Source: JBDKVA01 sp039679375
Lineage (GTDB): Bacteria; Bacillota; Clostridia; Acetivibrionales; DTU013
Assembly: GCA_039679375.1 (NCBI GenBank)
Contig: JBDKVA010000024.1
Location: 1 to 45,672, forward strand
DNA: 45,672 nt
Reading direction: 5' to 3'
Position 1 is the stretch's first letter. Every line of letters begins with the position of its first letter. Position numbers and translations under genes: made by a program. The notes below the pieces were generated by a model. It saw only the letters and a program-made list of their open reading frames with translations, ran no database searches and was not told where the DNA came from. Below, piece after piece: positions 23,626 to 32,524 of the stretch.

Positions 23626-24420
23626 CTATGCGAGATTATCCAGGTTCTCATGCTCAAATTGCATCAGGTCGACAGATTTTTCATTCTTATTGATATAAAT
23701 TTCATCAAACAGCTTCCTCTGTTCCAGCTTCACTTTTTTCAGCTTTGCCAGTTCAAGAATAGCCATAAAGCCTGTAATGACGTCAGTTGGTGACTTTTTC
23801 GCAAATGAGAACATATCTGAAAATTTGACGCGGCTTCGTTTTAATAGCTCGCGGATGATTTCACGCATTTTGCTTCGCAAAGATACCTTCTCATGCTGGA
23901 TGATCCTGTTCATGTTGCTGACGTTTGGATTCATCTTTTTCCTGTTCTTTTCCAGCAATTCTGTGTATACTCTGTTCAATTCAGATGGAATCAGATCAAG
24001 CGTTTCCTCTTTCTGCGTAATCGGAATAATTTCCGGAAGCTTGTAATAAACCAGAGCCCATTCTTTTTCACGCTGTCTTAAAACTGTTGAAAATTCCTTG
24101 AACTTCTTGTATTCAAGGAGTCTTACTACAAGCTCCTCTCTGGGGTCTGCTTCTTCCTGCTGATCTTCCTTCTTCGAAGGAAGCAGCATTCGGGACTTAA
24201 TGTGAAGAAGTGTCGCAGCCGTGACAAGGAACTCGCTTGTTACTTCAAGATCAAGCTCCTGCATGGCAAACAAATATTCCATATATTGATCGGTAATGAT
24301 GTTTATGGGAATATCATAGATGCTGAACTGATTTTTTTCAATCAAATGAAAAAGCAGATCAAATGGCCCTTCAAAATTGTTTATTTTTATTTTACAGGCA
24401 TTCGTGAGTACGCTTTCCAA
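23626..24420 (-). CDS. scpA: Segregation and condensation protein A
   Basis: A 264-residue ScpA kleisin that bridges the SMC heads. The N-terminal helix bundle region is INNFEGPFDLLFHLIEKNQ and IYDIPINIITDQYMEYL, followed by LEVTSEFLVTAATLLHIKSRMLLP. The C-terminal winged-helix region includes VITGFMAILELAKLKKVKLEQ. The start is a TTG with GGGGG seven bases upstream; no better ATG exists. It lies 21 bases after trpS and probably shares its promoter. Confidence 0.95.
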   Translation of the reverse strand: MESVLTNACKIKINNFEGPFDLLFHLIEKNQFSIYDIPINIITDQYMEYLFAMQELDLEVTSEFLVTAATLLHIKSRMLLPSKKEDQQEEADPREELVVRLLEYKKFKEFSTVLRQREKEWALVYYKLPEIIPITQKEETLDLIPSELNRVYTELLEKNRKKMNPNVSNMNRIIQHEKVSLRSKMREIIRELLKRSRVKFSDMFSFAKKSPTDVITGFMAILELAKLKKVKLEQRKLFDEIYINKNEKSVDLMQFEHENLDNLA

Positions 24421-24441
24421 TCAGGAACCCCCATTTTAAGT

Positions 24442-25431
24442 CTATTCCCAATCAATTTTCATTGTTTTTCTTACATCCTGCATTGTCTTTACTGCTATTT
24501 TTTTTGCGGACTCATTCCCGCTTTGTATGACCTCGCGAATATAGCCTGGTTTTTTCAACAATTCCTGGCGTTTTTCATACATGGGTGTCAACGTAATAGC
24601 CATCCTTGCCGCAAGGTTTTTCTTACACTGCACACAGCCGATACCGCCGGCTTTGCAGAGAGATTCCGTTTCCTTTACGCCTTCTTCATTGAATACCTTA
24701 TGAAAGGCATAAACGGCGCACACCTCCGGATGTCCCGGGTCATCCTTCTTAATTCTGGCAGGATCTGTGATCATGGCCATAACTTTTTTTCGGACCGTTT
24801 CAGGATCGTCTGAAAGTGCAATGGTATTGTTGTAGCTCTTGCTCATTTTTCTTCCGTCCGTGCCGGGAAGAACTTTCGCCTTGGTCAGCTTTGCAGCAGG
24901 TTCGGGAAATACCTCCCCAAACAGGAAATTGTACCGGCGGGCAATCTCTCTTGTCAGTTCCACATGGGGGATCTGATCTTCACCGACAGGAACGGCATTT
25001 GCTTTATACAGCAAAATATCAGCGGCCTGAAGACACGGATATCCCAAAAAGCCGTAAGTGGCAATATTTTTATCTTTCAGCTGCGACAACTGATCCTTAT
25101 ACGTAGGGCATCTGTAAAGCCACGAAAGAGGCGTGAACATGGAGAAAAGCAAATGCAGTTCTGCATGCTCCTTAATCGAGGATTGGAGGAAAATGGTGCA
25201 TTTTTGGGGATCCAGGCCTGCACTCAGCCAATCTGTAACCAAATCATCAATATTTGATTTTATATTGGAAGTATCTTCGTAGCCTGTTGTCAGTGCATGC
25301 CAATCAGCTACAAAAAAATAGCATTCATATTCGTCCTGTAGCTTTACCCAATTCTCAAGAGCGCCGAAATAATTTCCCAGGTGCAATGCACCTGTAGGTC
25401 TCATACCGCTAAGCATCGTTTCTTTTCCCAT
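24442..25431 (-). CDS. trpS: Tryptophanyl-tRNA synthetase
   Basis: A 329-residue class I aminoacyl-tRNA synthetase charging tRNA-Trp. The HIGH-like motif is GALHLGNYFG at about 14-23 and the KMSKS motif is RKMSKSYNN at about 195. AEWHAL-type FVADWHALTTG and QAADILLYKANAVPVGEDQ are typical of TrpS. The start is at the ATG at 25431 (MGKETMLSG) behind GGAGAG. It has a strong promoter of its own and no T-box leader. The matching tRNA-Trp gene is 9 kb away in the same window. Confidence 0.96.
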   Translation of the reverse strand: MGKETMLSGMRPTGALHLGNYFGALENWVKLQDEYECYFFVADWHALTTGYEDTSNIKSNIDDLVTDWLSAGLDPQKCTIFLQSSIKEHAELHLLFSMFTPLSWLYRCPTYKDQLSQLKDKNIATYGFLGYPCLQAADILLYKANAVPVGEDQIPHVELTREIARRYNFLFGEVFPEPAAKLTKAKVLPGTDGRKMSKSYNNTIALSDDPETVRKKVMAMITDPARIKKDDPGHPEVCAVYAFHKVFNEEGVKETESLCKAGGIGCVQCKKNLAARMAITLTPMYEKRQELLKKPGYIREVIQSGNESAKKIAVKTMQDVRKTMKIDWE

Positions 25432-25483
25432 TTGCGATTCACTCTCCAACCCAGTGTTATTGTGACTTTTGCAGCACAATCAT

Positions 25484-25512
25484 ATTGTAAATATAGAAGT
25501 ACCGCCTGTCAA
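25484..25512 (-). promoter_or_regulatory. Strong sigma-A promoter for trpS-scpA
   Basis: On the minus strand a perfect -35 TTGACA (25507-25512) and a -10 TACAAT (25484-25489) are spaced 17 bases apart. The start would be near 25477, leaving a leader of about 45 bases, too short for a T-box. Confidence 0.75.
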
Positions 25513-25568
25513 GATTCTTCGTTACACTCAGAAAGACAGATCTTAACCCATAACATTATTCCTTAGCG

Positions 25569-25638
25569 AATATATATTAATTGAATGAAATTTTCTATAC
25601 GCCTATCGTCAAGAAAATTAGTTCATTCAATATATATT
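25569..25638. terminator. Long AT-rich inverted repeat between the M50 protease gene and trpS
   Basis: The left arm (AATATATATT, TTGAATGAA, ATTTTCT) and the right arm (AGAAAAT, TTCATTCAA, TATATATT) pair over about 25 positions with a few bulges around a 15-base loop. The right arm ends at the M50 stop codon. It may act as a terminator/stability hairpin; a tiny mobile-element remnant is a weaker alternative. Confidence 0.5.
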
Positions 25639-26350
25639 ATCCGAATAAATTGAAAACAAGCTTGCCCAGGATCATGAATATACCTTCGGCGACTTTTCGA
25701 AAAGGCCACATGATCGTTGAAAGGATCCCCGGTTTTAAAAGCATCAACGCCAAAAAAGCAATACCGATGTATTGCTCATAGCGCATGAGACTGTAATACT
25801 GTTTTGCAGGAAGCACTGCGGTCAGTATCTTGGAACCGTCCAGCGGCGGTATCGGAATGATATTGAAAACGGCCAAGCCGATGTTTATTGTATAGAAGAA
25901 CCTGCAAATATTAAAGATAATGGACTGGGCTGTAAAGCCCGAGCCATATATACCCAGACTGCTGTTATAGATATCCGGCAATGTAATGCTGCCTGACCGG
26001 TATGCGATGATTGCCATCGGAAAGGAAAAGATCATTGCAAGCAGAAGATTGGATAAGGGACCTGCCAGACTAACCATGATTGTCCCTCTTTTTGGGTTCT
26101 TATAATAGCCTGGGTTGATCGGCACCGGTTTTGCCCAGCCAAACCCGAACCCGCTATACAGTGAAATAACAAGCATCAGTGTACCAAATGGGTCCAGGTG
26201 CTTCAACGGGTTCATCGTCAGCCTTCCCAAATTTTTGGCCGTAGGATCCCCATGCCGGTAGGAAGCATATGCATGCGCCATTTCATGAAAACTAAGGGAG
26301 ATCAATATGGCAGGCAAGGCATATAAATAAAGTATGAAATTACCGTTCAT
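25637..26350 (-). CDS. Site-2-protease-family membrane metalloprotease (M50, Rip1/YwhC-like)
   Basis: A 237-residue intramembrane zinc protease. The zinc motif HExxH is in SFHEMAHAYASYRHGDPTA at about 22-40, with the third ligand in NIIPIPPLDGSKIL at about 165. GWAKPVPINPGYYKNPKRG and SLAGPLSNLLLAM are typical of the group annotated as 'site-2 protease family'. Five or six membrane segments are visible. AAAGGAG lies before the ATG. It follows dacF on the same strand with 119 bases between; the substrate is unknown. Confidence 0.92.
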   Translation of the reverse strand: MNGNFILYLYALPAILISLSFHEMAHAYASYRHGDPTAKNLGRLTMNPLKHLDPFGTLMLVISLYSGFGFGWAKPVPINPGYYKNPKRGTIMVSLAGPLSNLLLAMIFSFPMAIIAYRSGSITLPDIYNSSLGIYGSGFTAQSIIFNICRFFYTINIGLAVFNIIPIPPLDGSKILTAVLPAKQYYSLMRYEQYIGIAFLALMLLKPGILSTIMWPFRKVAEGIFMILGKLVFNLFG

Positions 26351-26469
26351 CTGTTCATTCTCCTTTGTATTTTAAAACAAAACCCATTATATTATATCAA
26401 ACAGGTATCACTATGTCTGTATAAGTATGTAAATTTCCCTTGTAATTTTAGTAATTCTTAGTAATTGTC

Positions 26470-27705
26470 TTAATTTGATGCTCTGCCCATCCCAAACCAT
26501 TCCTTTACCATGTTGTAAAAGACCCTGATAAATGATGCCTTCTGAACATCAGCCGAGGCAACCAAATCTGCAGTCCCAACCTCCTTGCCTGATATAGTAT
26601 AAGTCATTTCGCCTATTTTTTGTCCAGCCTTAACCGGCGCCATCAAATCGTCTTGAATATTGATTTTTCTCTCTATTTTGCCCTTTTCGCCTTTTTTCAA
26701 AAGAAGCTTTACGTCATCCTTAAAAATAGCATTTATCGTCGGTTGCAAGCCCTTTTTTACTTCTACCTCCTGAACTTCTTCATTTTTGCTGTTCACAAGC
26801 GTTGTCTCAAAGTTAGCAAAACCGTAATCCAGAAGTTTTCGGCTTTCAGCGAACCTTGTATTGGAATCCGGTTCACCTAATACCACGGAGATGAGCTGCT
26901 GCCCGTTTCTTATCGCCGAAGCTGACAGGCAATGCCCTGCGGCACCCGTATAGCCTGTTTTCAAGCCTACCGTACCATCATAATGCCTTACCAGTTTGTT
27001 TGTATTGTCAAGCCCAACCGGCTTTTTCCCGGGTACATTTTCGCGGAACTTAGCCTGCCAGGTGCTTGTATACTCGGTTATCTTCGGATGCTTGAGCAAA
27101 AGCTCCCTGGACATGACCGCCACATCATATGCGGAGCTGTAGTGGCCTATATCGGTAAGCCCGGAGCAGTCAAGGAAATTACTGTCGTTCATTCCCAGTT
27201 CCTTTGCTTTTTCGTTCATCATAGTCACAAAAGTATCTTCGCTGCCTGCAACTGCTTCAGCCAATGCAACCGTTGCATCATTTGCAGAGTGAATTGCAAC
27301 AGCCTTCATTAATTCGTGAACGGTAAATACTTCCCCCGGCTCCAGCCATACCTGAGATCCTCCCATACTGTATGAATGGTCGCTTACCTTCACCTTTGTG
27401 TCAAATGTGATCCTGCCCGAATCGATCGCATCCATAATCAGAAGCATGGACATGATTTTTGTCACACTTGCCAGCGGAAGCCGGTCGTGACTGTTTTTCT
27501 CCAACAATACCGTACCTGAGTTCAGTTCGATCAATATGGCGCCCTTTGCCTTGAGATCTGTAACGGATGTATTATTCATTATCTTCACAACTGCTGTTGC
27601 GTCATAATCTACAATACCGTCAGATGCGGCAAAAACAACTATACCCGACAATGAAACACATAAAAAAATAGTGCAAAGACACAGTAATACTGTCTTTTTC
27701 AGCAT
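26470..27705 (-). CDS. dacF: D-alanyl-D-alanine carboxypeptidase (DacF/PBP5 family)
   Basis: A 411-residue penicillin-binding carboxypeptidase that trims peptidoglycan stem peptides. The signal peptide is cut near VVFAAS. The three active-site motifs are ASVTK (SxxK, about residue 80), SAN (HSANDATVALAEA) and KTG (LKTGYTGAAGH). The PBP5_C domain and an amphipathic C-terminal anchor (FIRVFYNMVKEWFGM) follow. The ATG at 27705 is preferred over a GTG three codons upstream because AAGGGG lies eight bases before it. The pdp-dacF neighbourhood is common in spore formers, where DacF acts in the forespore. Confidence 0.95.
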   Translation of the reverse strand: MLKKTVLLCLCTIFLCVSLSGIVVFAASDGIVDYDATAVVKIMNNTSVTDLKAKGAILIELNSGTVLLEKNSHDRLPLASVTKIMSMLLIMDAIDSGRITFDTKVKVSDHSYSMGGSQVWLEPGEVFTVHELMKAVAIHSANDATVALAEAVAGSEDTFVTMMNEKAKELGMNDSNFLDCSGLTDIGHYSSAYDVAVMSRELLLKHPKITEYTSTWQAKFRENVPGKKPVGLDNTNKLVRHYDGTVGLKTGYTGAAGHCLSASAIRNGQQLISVVLGEPDSNTRFAESRKLLDYGFANFETTLVNSKNEEVQEVEVKKGLQPTINAIFKDDVKLLLKKGEKGKIERKINIQDDLMAPVKAGQKIGEMTYTISGKEVGTADLVASADVQKASFIRVFYNMVKEWFGMGRASN

Positions 27706-27837
27706 ATTCAACACCCCTTGCCCGCATATTCTTCCTATAATTTAAGTTATGCCGCAAAAAGGCAGTATATTCTGTGAACTATATAAGTTGAACAAATGAT
27801 TTTGACTAATTTTCTTGATGAACGGCTTTTCAATCTC

Positions 27838-29136
27838 TTAATCAATATAAGCCAATATCAAGGGCCTTGTGACAGGCGCCGTGTCGGACGGAACACAAGC
27901 ATCAAAAAATACCTTCTCCGCCCCATCAAGTTTATCTTTCGATGAAGTATGGAATTCTGCAAGGATATCTCCTTTTTTTACCGCTTCCCCCGTCTTTTTA
28001 TGAAGTATGATGCCTGCGCTGTAATCAATCGAGCTTTCCTTTGTTTCCCTTCCCGCTCCGAGAAGCATCGAAGCCTTCCCGACCATGTCCGAGTACACAG
28101 CGGAAATATAGCCGTCAAAGGGTGAAACAACTGCTTCCACTACGGCAGCCTGTTTGAGCGCCCTGCTGTCCCATGGGACATATTCCGCTCCCTGCCTGAT
28201 CGCCATTTCACCCAGTTTTTTAAGCGCACTGCCATCCTTTATCCTGCCTGCCGCCATTTCCCTGCATTTTTCTATTGTTCCCAGACCGGCGAGTTCAAGC
28301 ATCCTCGCAGCAAGTTCCAGGCATACTGCTTCAAGATCTTTCGGACCCTTTCCCCGAAGAGTTTCGATTGCTTCCTTTACTTCGAGCGTATTTCCAATAG
28401 CATTTCCCAGAGGCTTATCCATATCTGTGATAATAGCAACAGTTTTCCTTCCCACATGGTTACCTATCGATACCATTTCCTTCGCCAGCTTTATCGAATC
28501 GTCAAGGGATTTCATAAAAGCCCCGCTGCCCGTTTTTACGTCAAGCAGTATTTTATCTGCTCCCGATGCTATTTTCTTACTCATAATGCTGCTGGCGATC
28601 AAAGGGATGCTGCTGATCGTGCCTGTCACATCACGCAGCGCATACAGTTTTTTGTCCGCGGGTGCCAGGTTGCCGGTCTGTCCTGCAACAGCGATTCCTA
28701 TTTCCTTTACGTTTTTAATAAATTCACTGCTGTCAAGTGCGGTACGCAAACCTTTGATCGATTCAAGCTTATCAATGGTACCTCCTGTATGGCCAAGACC
28801 CCTGCCGGACATTTTGGCAACCGGTACACCGCATGCCGCTGCAATCGGCGTGATTACCAGTGTCGTTTTGTCTCCGACTCCGCCCGTGCTGTGCTTGTCA
28901 ACTTTAATGCCCGGAATTTCTGATAGATCGATCCTATCCCCCGACGAAGCCATCGACTCTGTCAAATCAGCTGTTTCCCTTGAATTCAGCCCTTTAATGA
29001 ACATGGCCATCAGCAGTGCTGAAGCTTGATAATCATAAATTTCGCCCGCACAGTAATTTTTTATGAAATAATTGATTTCCTCAAATGAGAGTTCCCTGCC
29101 ATCCCTTTTCTTTTCGATGATATCTACGATCCTCAT
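27838..29136 (-). CDS. pdp: Pyrimidine-nucleoside phosphorylase
   Basis: A 432-residue phosphorylase that splits thymidine, deoxyuridine or uridine to base and (deoxy)ribose-1-phosphate. The family signature is KVDKHSTGGVGDKTTLV at about 80-96, followed by KMSGRGLGHTGGTIDKLES and MSKKIASGADKILLDVKTGSGAFM. The C-terminal domain ends with HKKTGEAVKKGDILAEFH. The length is normal. It lies directly downstream of deoB (39-base gap), which isomerises its sugar-1-phosphate product. Together they form a nucleoside salvage unit. Confidence 0.95.
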   Translation of the reverse strand: MRIVDIIEKKRDGRELSFEEINYFIKNYCAGEIYDYQASALLMAMFIKGLNSRETADLTESMASSGDRIDLSEIPGIKVDKHSTGGVGDKTTLVITPIAAACGVPVAKMSGRGLGHTGGTIDKLESIKGLRTALDSSEFIKNVKEIGIAVAGQTGNLAPADKKLYALRDVTGTISSIPLIASSIMSKKIASGADKILLDVKTGSGAFMKSLDDSIKLAKEMVSIGNHVGRKTVAIITDMDKPLGNAIGNTLEVKEAIETLRGKGPKDLEAVCLELAARMLELAGLGTIEKCREMAAGRIKDGSALKKLGEMAIRQGAEYVPWDSRALKQAAVVEAVVSPFDGYISAVYSDMVGKASMLLGAGRETKESSIDYSAGIILHKKTGEAVKKGDILAEFHTSSKDKLDGAEKVFFDACVPSDTAPVTRPLILAYID

Positions 29137-29175
29137 AAACAGCCACCATTCCGCCGCAATGTAACGGCATATTTT

Positions 29176-30363
29176 TTATATTCCAGCTGCATTTCTATTG
29201 TTTATGTTCCTGTAAAAGCTTTGCGCTCCAAAACCTCCTCCTGTGCCAAACATCTCGGAAAGCGTCTGCGCAATGTCGGAGAATGTTTTTCTTGTACCAA
29301 GGTTTACGCCGCGCTTTATATTCTGTCCGTATACCAGCAGAGGTACGTACTCCCTGGAATGATCGGTGCTTGCTGTCGTAGGGTCGCAGCCATGATCTGC
29401 CGTTATGAACATTATATCCTCTTCATACATGGCATTGATCAGCTCCGGCAGTCTTTCGTCAAATTTTGAAAGCGCCTGCGCATACCCTGTCGCATTATTT
29501 CTATGCCCGTAAATCATATCAAACTCAACAAGATTGGTAAAAATAAGCCCTTCGAACTTCTGCTTCATGTAATCGATTGTTTTATCCACTCCATCCATGT
29601 TGCTATGTATATGAACCGCCTCGGTTATGCCCTCACCTGCAAAAATATCCTCGATTTTTCCAACTGCCTTTACCTGATAACCCTTTTCCTTTATTTGATC
29701 CAGGATTGATTTTCTGATCGGTTTTAGTGAAAAGTCACGCCTTCTATCTGTGCGTGCAAAATTACCTTCCGTTCCGATGAACGGCCGCGCGATGACTCTG
29801 CCGACCGCATGCTCGCCTGTCAGTATGTTCCGTGCTTTAGAACACATCTCGTACAGCTTTGCGATTGGAATGATTTCTTCATGGGCAGCAATTTGAAATA
29901 CACTATCAGCAGAGGTGTAAATTATCGGATAGCCCGTCTTTACATGCTGTCGTCCTAACTCCTTTATGATTTCTGTTCCGGATGCAGCATAGTTACCAAG
30001 TGTTTTCGTGCCGATAGCAGCTTCAAATTGGTTTACTACAACGTCCGGGAACCCATTGGGATAGGTGGGAAAAGGCTTCTCAAGAGTTATTCCTGCAATC
30101 TCCCAGTGTCCTGTTGTCGTATCCTTGCCAGCCGAACGTTCAGCCATCCTTCCAAAGCATCCCGCCGGACTTTTTACCGCAGAATATCCTATGATGCCAT
30201 CAATACATCCTAGGCCCAGCTTTTCCAGATTCGGCAGCGAAAACCCTTTGACAGCAGCAGCAATATTTCCAAGCGTATTACTTCCAATATCGCCGTAATC
30301 TGCCGCGTCAGGCAATTCACCCATGCCGACGCTGTCAAGTACAATAATAATCGCTCTTTTCAT
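29176..30363 (-). CDS. deoB: Phosphopentomutase
   Basis: A 395-residue alkaline-phosphatase-superfamily mutase converting (deoxy)ribose-1-phosphate to the 5-phosphate. The two-metal site is visible in IVLDSVGMGELPDA at the start and in ITADHGCDPTT and STDHSREYVPLLVYG near the end. AGKDTTTGHWE contains the threonine that carries the phosphate. The ATG at 30363 (MKRAIIIV) is chosen behind GGGAGATG; the 35-codon upstream extension has no ribosome site and runs toward repeat copy C. Confidence 0.96.
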   Translation of the reverse strand: MKRAIIIVLDSVGMGELPDAADYGDIGSNTLGNIAAAVKGFSLPNLEKLGLGCIDGIIGYSAVKSPAGCFGRMAERSAGKDTTTGHWEIAGITLEKPFPTYPNGFPDVVVNQFEAAIGTKTLGNYAASGTEIIKELGRQHVKTGYPIIYTSADSVFQIAAHEEIIPIAKLYEMCSKARNILTGEHAVGRVIARPFIGTEGNFARTDRRRDFSLKPIRKSILDQIKEKGYQVKAVGKIEDIFAGEGITEAVHIHSNMDGVDKTIDYMKQKFEGLIFTNLVEFDMIYGHRNNATGYAQALSKFDERLPELINAMYEEDIMFITADHGCDPTTASTDHSREYVPLLVYGQNIKRGVNLGTRKTFSDIAQTLSEMFGTGGGFGAQSFYRNINNRNAAGI

Positions 30364-30430
30364 ATCAACATCTCCCATAGTAAATTGTAACATAATGCCT
30401 GTTATTCTTCTACTACACATTTTCCTATTC

Positions 30431-30546
30431 GGCCGGATTTGCAAAGCAAACGGCCTACTCAAAATCAAAGGAGCATCGAGCTCCTCTGGCGGCGCATTTT
30501 GCTTGGCAAAATCGCTTATTTAGAGCAAGACTCTGCTATGCTCCAA
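30431..30546 (+). repeat. Dispersed modular hairpin repeat, copy C
   Basis: It begins with GGCCGGATTTGCAAAGCAAA followed by CGGCC (a nested hairpin). It continues with AAAGGAGCATCGAGCTCC, the GCATTTTGCTTGGCAAAATCGC-type hairpin, and ends in AGAGCAAGACTC/TGCTATGCTCC. It lies between deoB and the xerD terminator, which explains most of the 300-base gap 30364-30661. Confidence 0.8.
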
Positions 30547-30547
30547 T

Positions 30548-30578
30548 AAAAAATAATACATCCTGTACGGATGTATTA
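30548..30578 (-). terminator. Intrinsic terminator after xerD
   Basis: On the minus strand TAATACATCC pairs perfectly with GGATGTATTA around a 5-base loop and runs into TTTTTT. It lies about 85 bases after the xerD stop and directly before repeat copy C. Confidence 0.8.
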
Positions 30579-30661
30579 CTCTATAAAGCTTACGATAGAA
30601 ACATTTATATTCAGGACATTCTTTCCCGAAACAAGGTGAAAGCTGTAAACAGGCTCATAAT

Positions 30662-31546
30662 TTACGCTCTTGGATGCGATTTTTTATATACGTCCTTCAG
30701 TTTGTTTTTGGCCATCTGCGCATAAATCTGAGTCGACGAAATATCAGAATGACCGAGCATCTCCTGGATCGATCTCAAATCCGCGCCGTTTTCCAGCAAA
30801 TGCGCGGCAAAAGAGTGCCGTAGTGTATGCGGCGTAATGTCCTTACTGATCTGCGCCTGATTTTTATATTGCTTGATAATTTTCCAGAAGCCCTGCCTTG
30901 TCAGCCGGCCTCCATTGATATTGACAAACAGCGCCTTCTCATCGTTCTTCTGAATGAGTAGCGGCCTTGATTTATTCAAATATTCCTTCAATGCTGCAAT
31001 AGCCATGGAACCAATCGGTATCATCCGCTCCCTTGTTCCCTTGTTGCATCGGATAAAGGCTATTTCAAGGTTCAGGTCATGAACATCAAGCTGGATCAGT
31101 TCCGTTACCCTTATGCCGGTTGCATATAGCAGTTCAAGCATGGCCTTGTCCCTGAAGCCTTTCAAATCGACGCACTGGGGTTGTTCCAGCAAAAGCTCGA
31201 CTTCTTCCGTTGAAAGGATCTGGGGAAGCTTTTTTTCCACTTTTGGAGATTCAAGCTCCGCCGTCGGATCATGATCGATCAGTTTGTTTTTTGATATGTA
31301 CTGGTAGAATGACCGGATCGATGCCAGATTGCGGGATATTGTCGAGGTAGCCCGCCCTTTCTTCTGTAAATACAACAGGTAAGCAATCACTGTAGTCTTA
31401 TTCGAGTTGGCTATGTTTTGCAGGTTGATTTCCTGCAAGTATGTAAAGTACTGCTCTATGTCGCGTCTGTATGATTGCAGCGTATTCAGCGACAGACGCT
31501 TATCCCTTTCCAAAAAGTCTACAAAATTTTGAACAATAGCTTCCAT
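30662..31546 (-). CDS. xerD: Tyrosine recombinase XerD
   Basis: A 294-residue site-specific recombinase that resolves chromosome dimers at dif. The N-terminal SAM-like core-binding domain covers about 1-90. The catalytic residues are visible: Arg in LLYATGIRVTELIQL, His-x-x-Arg in HTLRHSFAAHLL, His in MLGHSDISSTQIYA and the nucleophile Tyr in the same segment. The length is exactly that of chromosomal XerC/XerD. The position between spoIIM and deoB is conserved in Clostridia, so it is housekeeping XerD rather than a phage integrase. Confidence 0.94.
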   Translation of the reverse strand: MEAIVQNFVDFLERDKRLSLNTLQSYRRDIEQYFTYLQEINLQNIANSNKTTVIAYLLYLQKKGRATSTISRNLASIRSFYQYISKNKLIDHDPTAELESPKVEKKLPQILSTEEVELLLEQPQCVDLKGFRDKAMLELLYATGIRVTELIQLDVHDLNLEIAFIRCNKGTRERMIPIGSMAIAALKEYLNKSRPLLIQKNDEKALFVNINGGRLTRQGFWKIIKQYKNQAQISKDITPHTLRHSFAAHLLENGADLRSIQEMLGHSDISSTQIYAQMAKNKLKDVYKKSHPRA

Positions 31547-31785
31547 GTAACTTCCCCTTCTCTTTTATAGAAATTGGTTATATCCACCATATGCTTATTA
31601 ATTGATTCTAATACATTTTATATAATTGTTGAAGCAATATTTTCTATTATATAAAATACTTTACTTTTGCTTTTATTTCTATTCTAAACCATTTCTCGCA
31701 TTTGGCAATAATAATTTGTTTATGTAAATATTATATACTAATTTAAGGTATTTATACATAATTTTTATTTTTTTGCTTATTTTGT

Positions 31786-32427
31786 TTAGACTGCGATTGC
31801 AGGCGCGATCATTCTTACTAAAACAGGCGTCAAATATGCATCGATCATTAGCCCTGCAACCAGAATACAGCTGTAAAATGCAGTCACGAAGCAATAGGAT
31901 ACAAAGGATGTCTTAAGATTATCTTTCAGGTTTTCATGTGTTGTCCTGTTTTTCGCAATACGCATGGAAAAATTAATGCCATTTACTCCAATTGCGATCA
32001 GGCATGGTACAATGATGATTTCTTTCGGAAGCAGTGCGAAGATAGCGAACAGTATGCCCCTGAGGCTCAGGGCATTGATGATGAAGCCGGAGCTGAAGCC
32101 AATAATGAATCCCTTTACCCCCATGATGACAAATATGAATGGGATCCCTATGATCGTAACGCCAAGTATCCAAAGGAATCCTATCAATTTTAAGTTTTCC
32201 AGCAACGATGTGGAGAAAAGCTCGCTGCTTTCAAGGCTTTGGTTGTTGAGCAATTGAAGGAATCCCTGGAAATAATTCGACAGCTCATCTCTTTGCATTG
32301 TACTTAATCCATTAACCGTAAATGCCCCCGCAGAAACGCCAAGGATGAATGCCATGAGCAGGAAAAGGTACCCATTGCGATTTTTTGCTATATGTTCACC
32401 TATCAGATTCCGTAGCTTTTTTAGCAA
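31786..32427 (-). CDS. spoIIM: Stage II sporulation protein M
   Basis: A 213-residue membrane protein, a subunit of the SpoIIDMP machinery that thins septal peptidoglycan for engulfment. There are five hydrophobic segments, starting with YLFLLMAFILGVSAGAF; GFIIGFSSGFIINALSLRGILFA and LPKEIIIVPCLIAIGV are typical of SpoIIM. I prefer the TTG at 32427 (LKKLRNLIGEH), which has GGGGGG about seven bases upstream and gives the B. subtilis length. The ATG eight codons earlier has a ribosome site that is too close. The 240-base gap downstream is AT-rich with one 10-bp hairpin (31617-31656) and no gene. Confidence 0.92.
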   Translation of the reverse strand: MLKKLRNLIGEHIAKNRNGYLFLLMAFILGVSAGAFTVNGLSTMQRDELSNYFQGFLQLLNNQSLESSELFSTSLLENLKLIGFLWILGVTIIGIPFIFVIMGVKGFIIGFSSGFIINALSLRGILFAIFALLPKEIIIVPCLIAIGVNGINFSMRIAKNRTTHENLKDNLKTSFVSYCFVTAFYSCILVAGLMIDAYLTPVLVRMIAPAIAV

Positions 32428-32524
32428 GCGTCTTCCCCCCTTGTACATCATTCCTTAGATTTTATGTCGCACTTGTTATAAAAATGATTGTATTTGGAGG
32501 AATGTCAACTAAATGACCCTTAGT

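Noticed and set aside
25432..25512. Possible T-box leader before trpS
   Set aside because: The promoter sits only about 50 bases from the start codon, leaving no room for a T-box stem I, and no antiterminator or T-box sequence is visible.
28154..29029. Long plus-strand open frame of 291 codons opposite pdp
   Set aside because: It lies antisense within a clear pyrimidine-nucleoside phosphorylase gene, is rich in Ser/Pro/Ile as expected from a shadow frame, and has no ribosome site.
30662..31546. XerD as a mobile-element integrase linked to the tRNA-Trp duplication
   Set aside because: Length, motifs and the conserved position next to spoIIM and deoB mark it as the housekeeping recombinase; it lies more than 3 kb from the tRNA with ordinary genes between.
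31679..31894. Minus-strand frame of 71 codons overlapping the 3' end of spoIIM
   Set aside because: It overlaps spoIIM in another frame, has no ribosome site and runs into AT-rich non-coding DNA.
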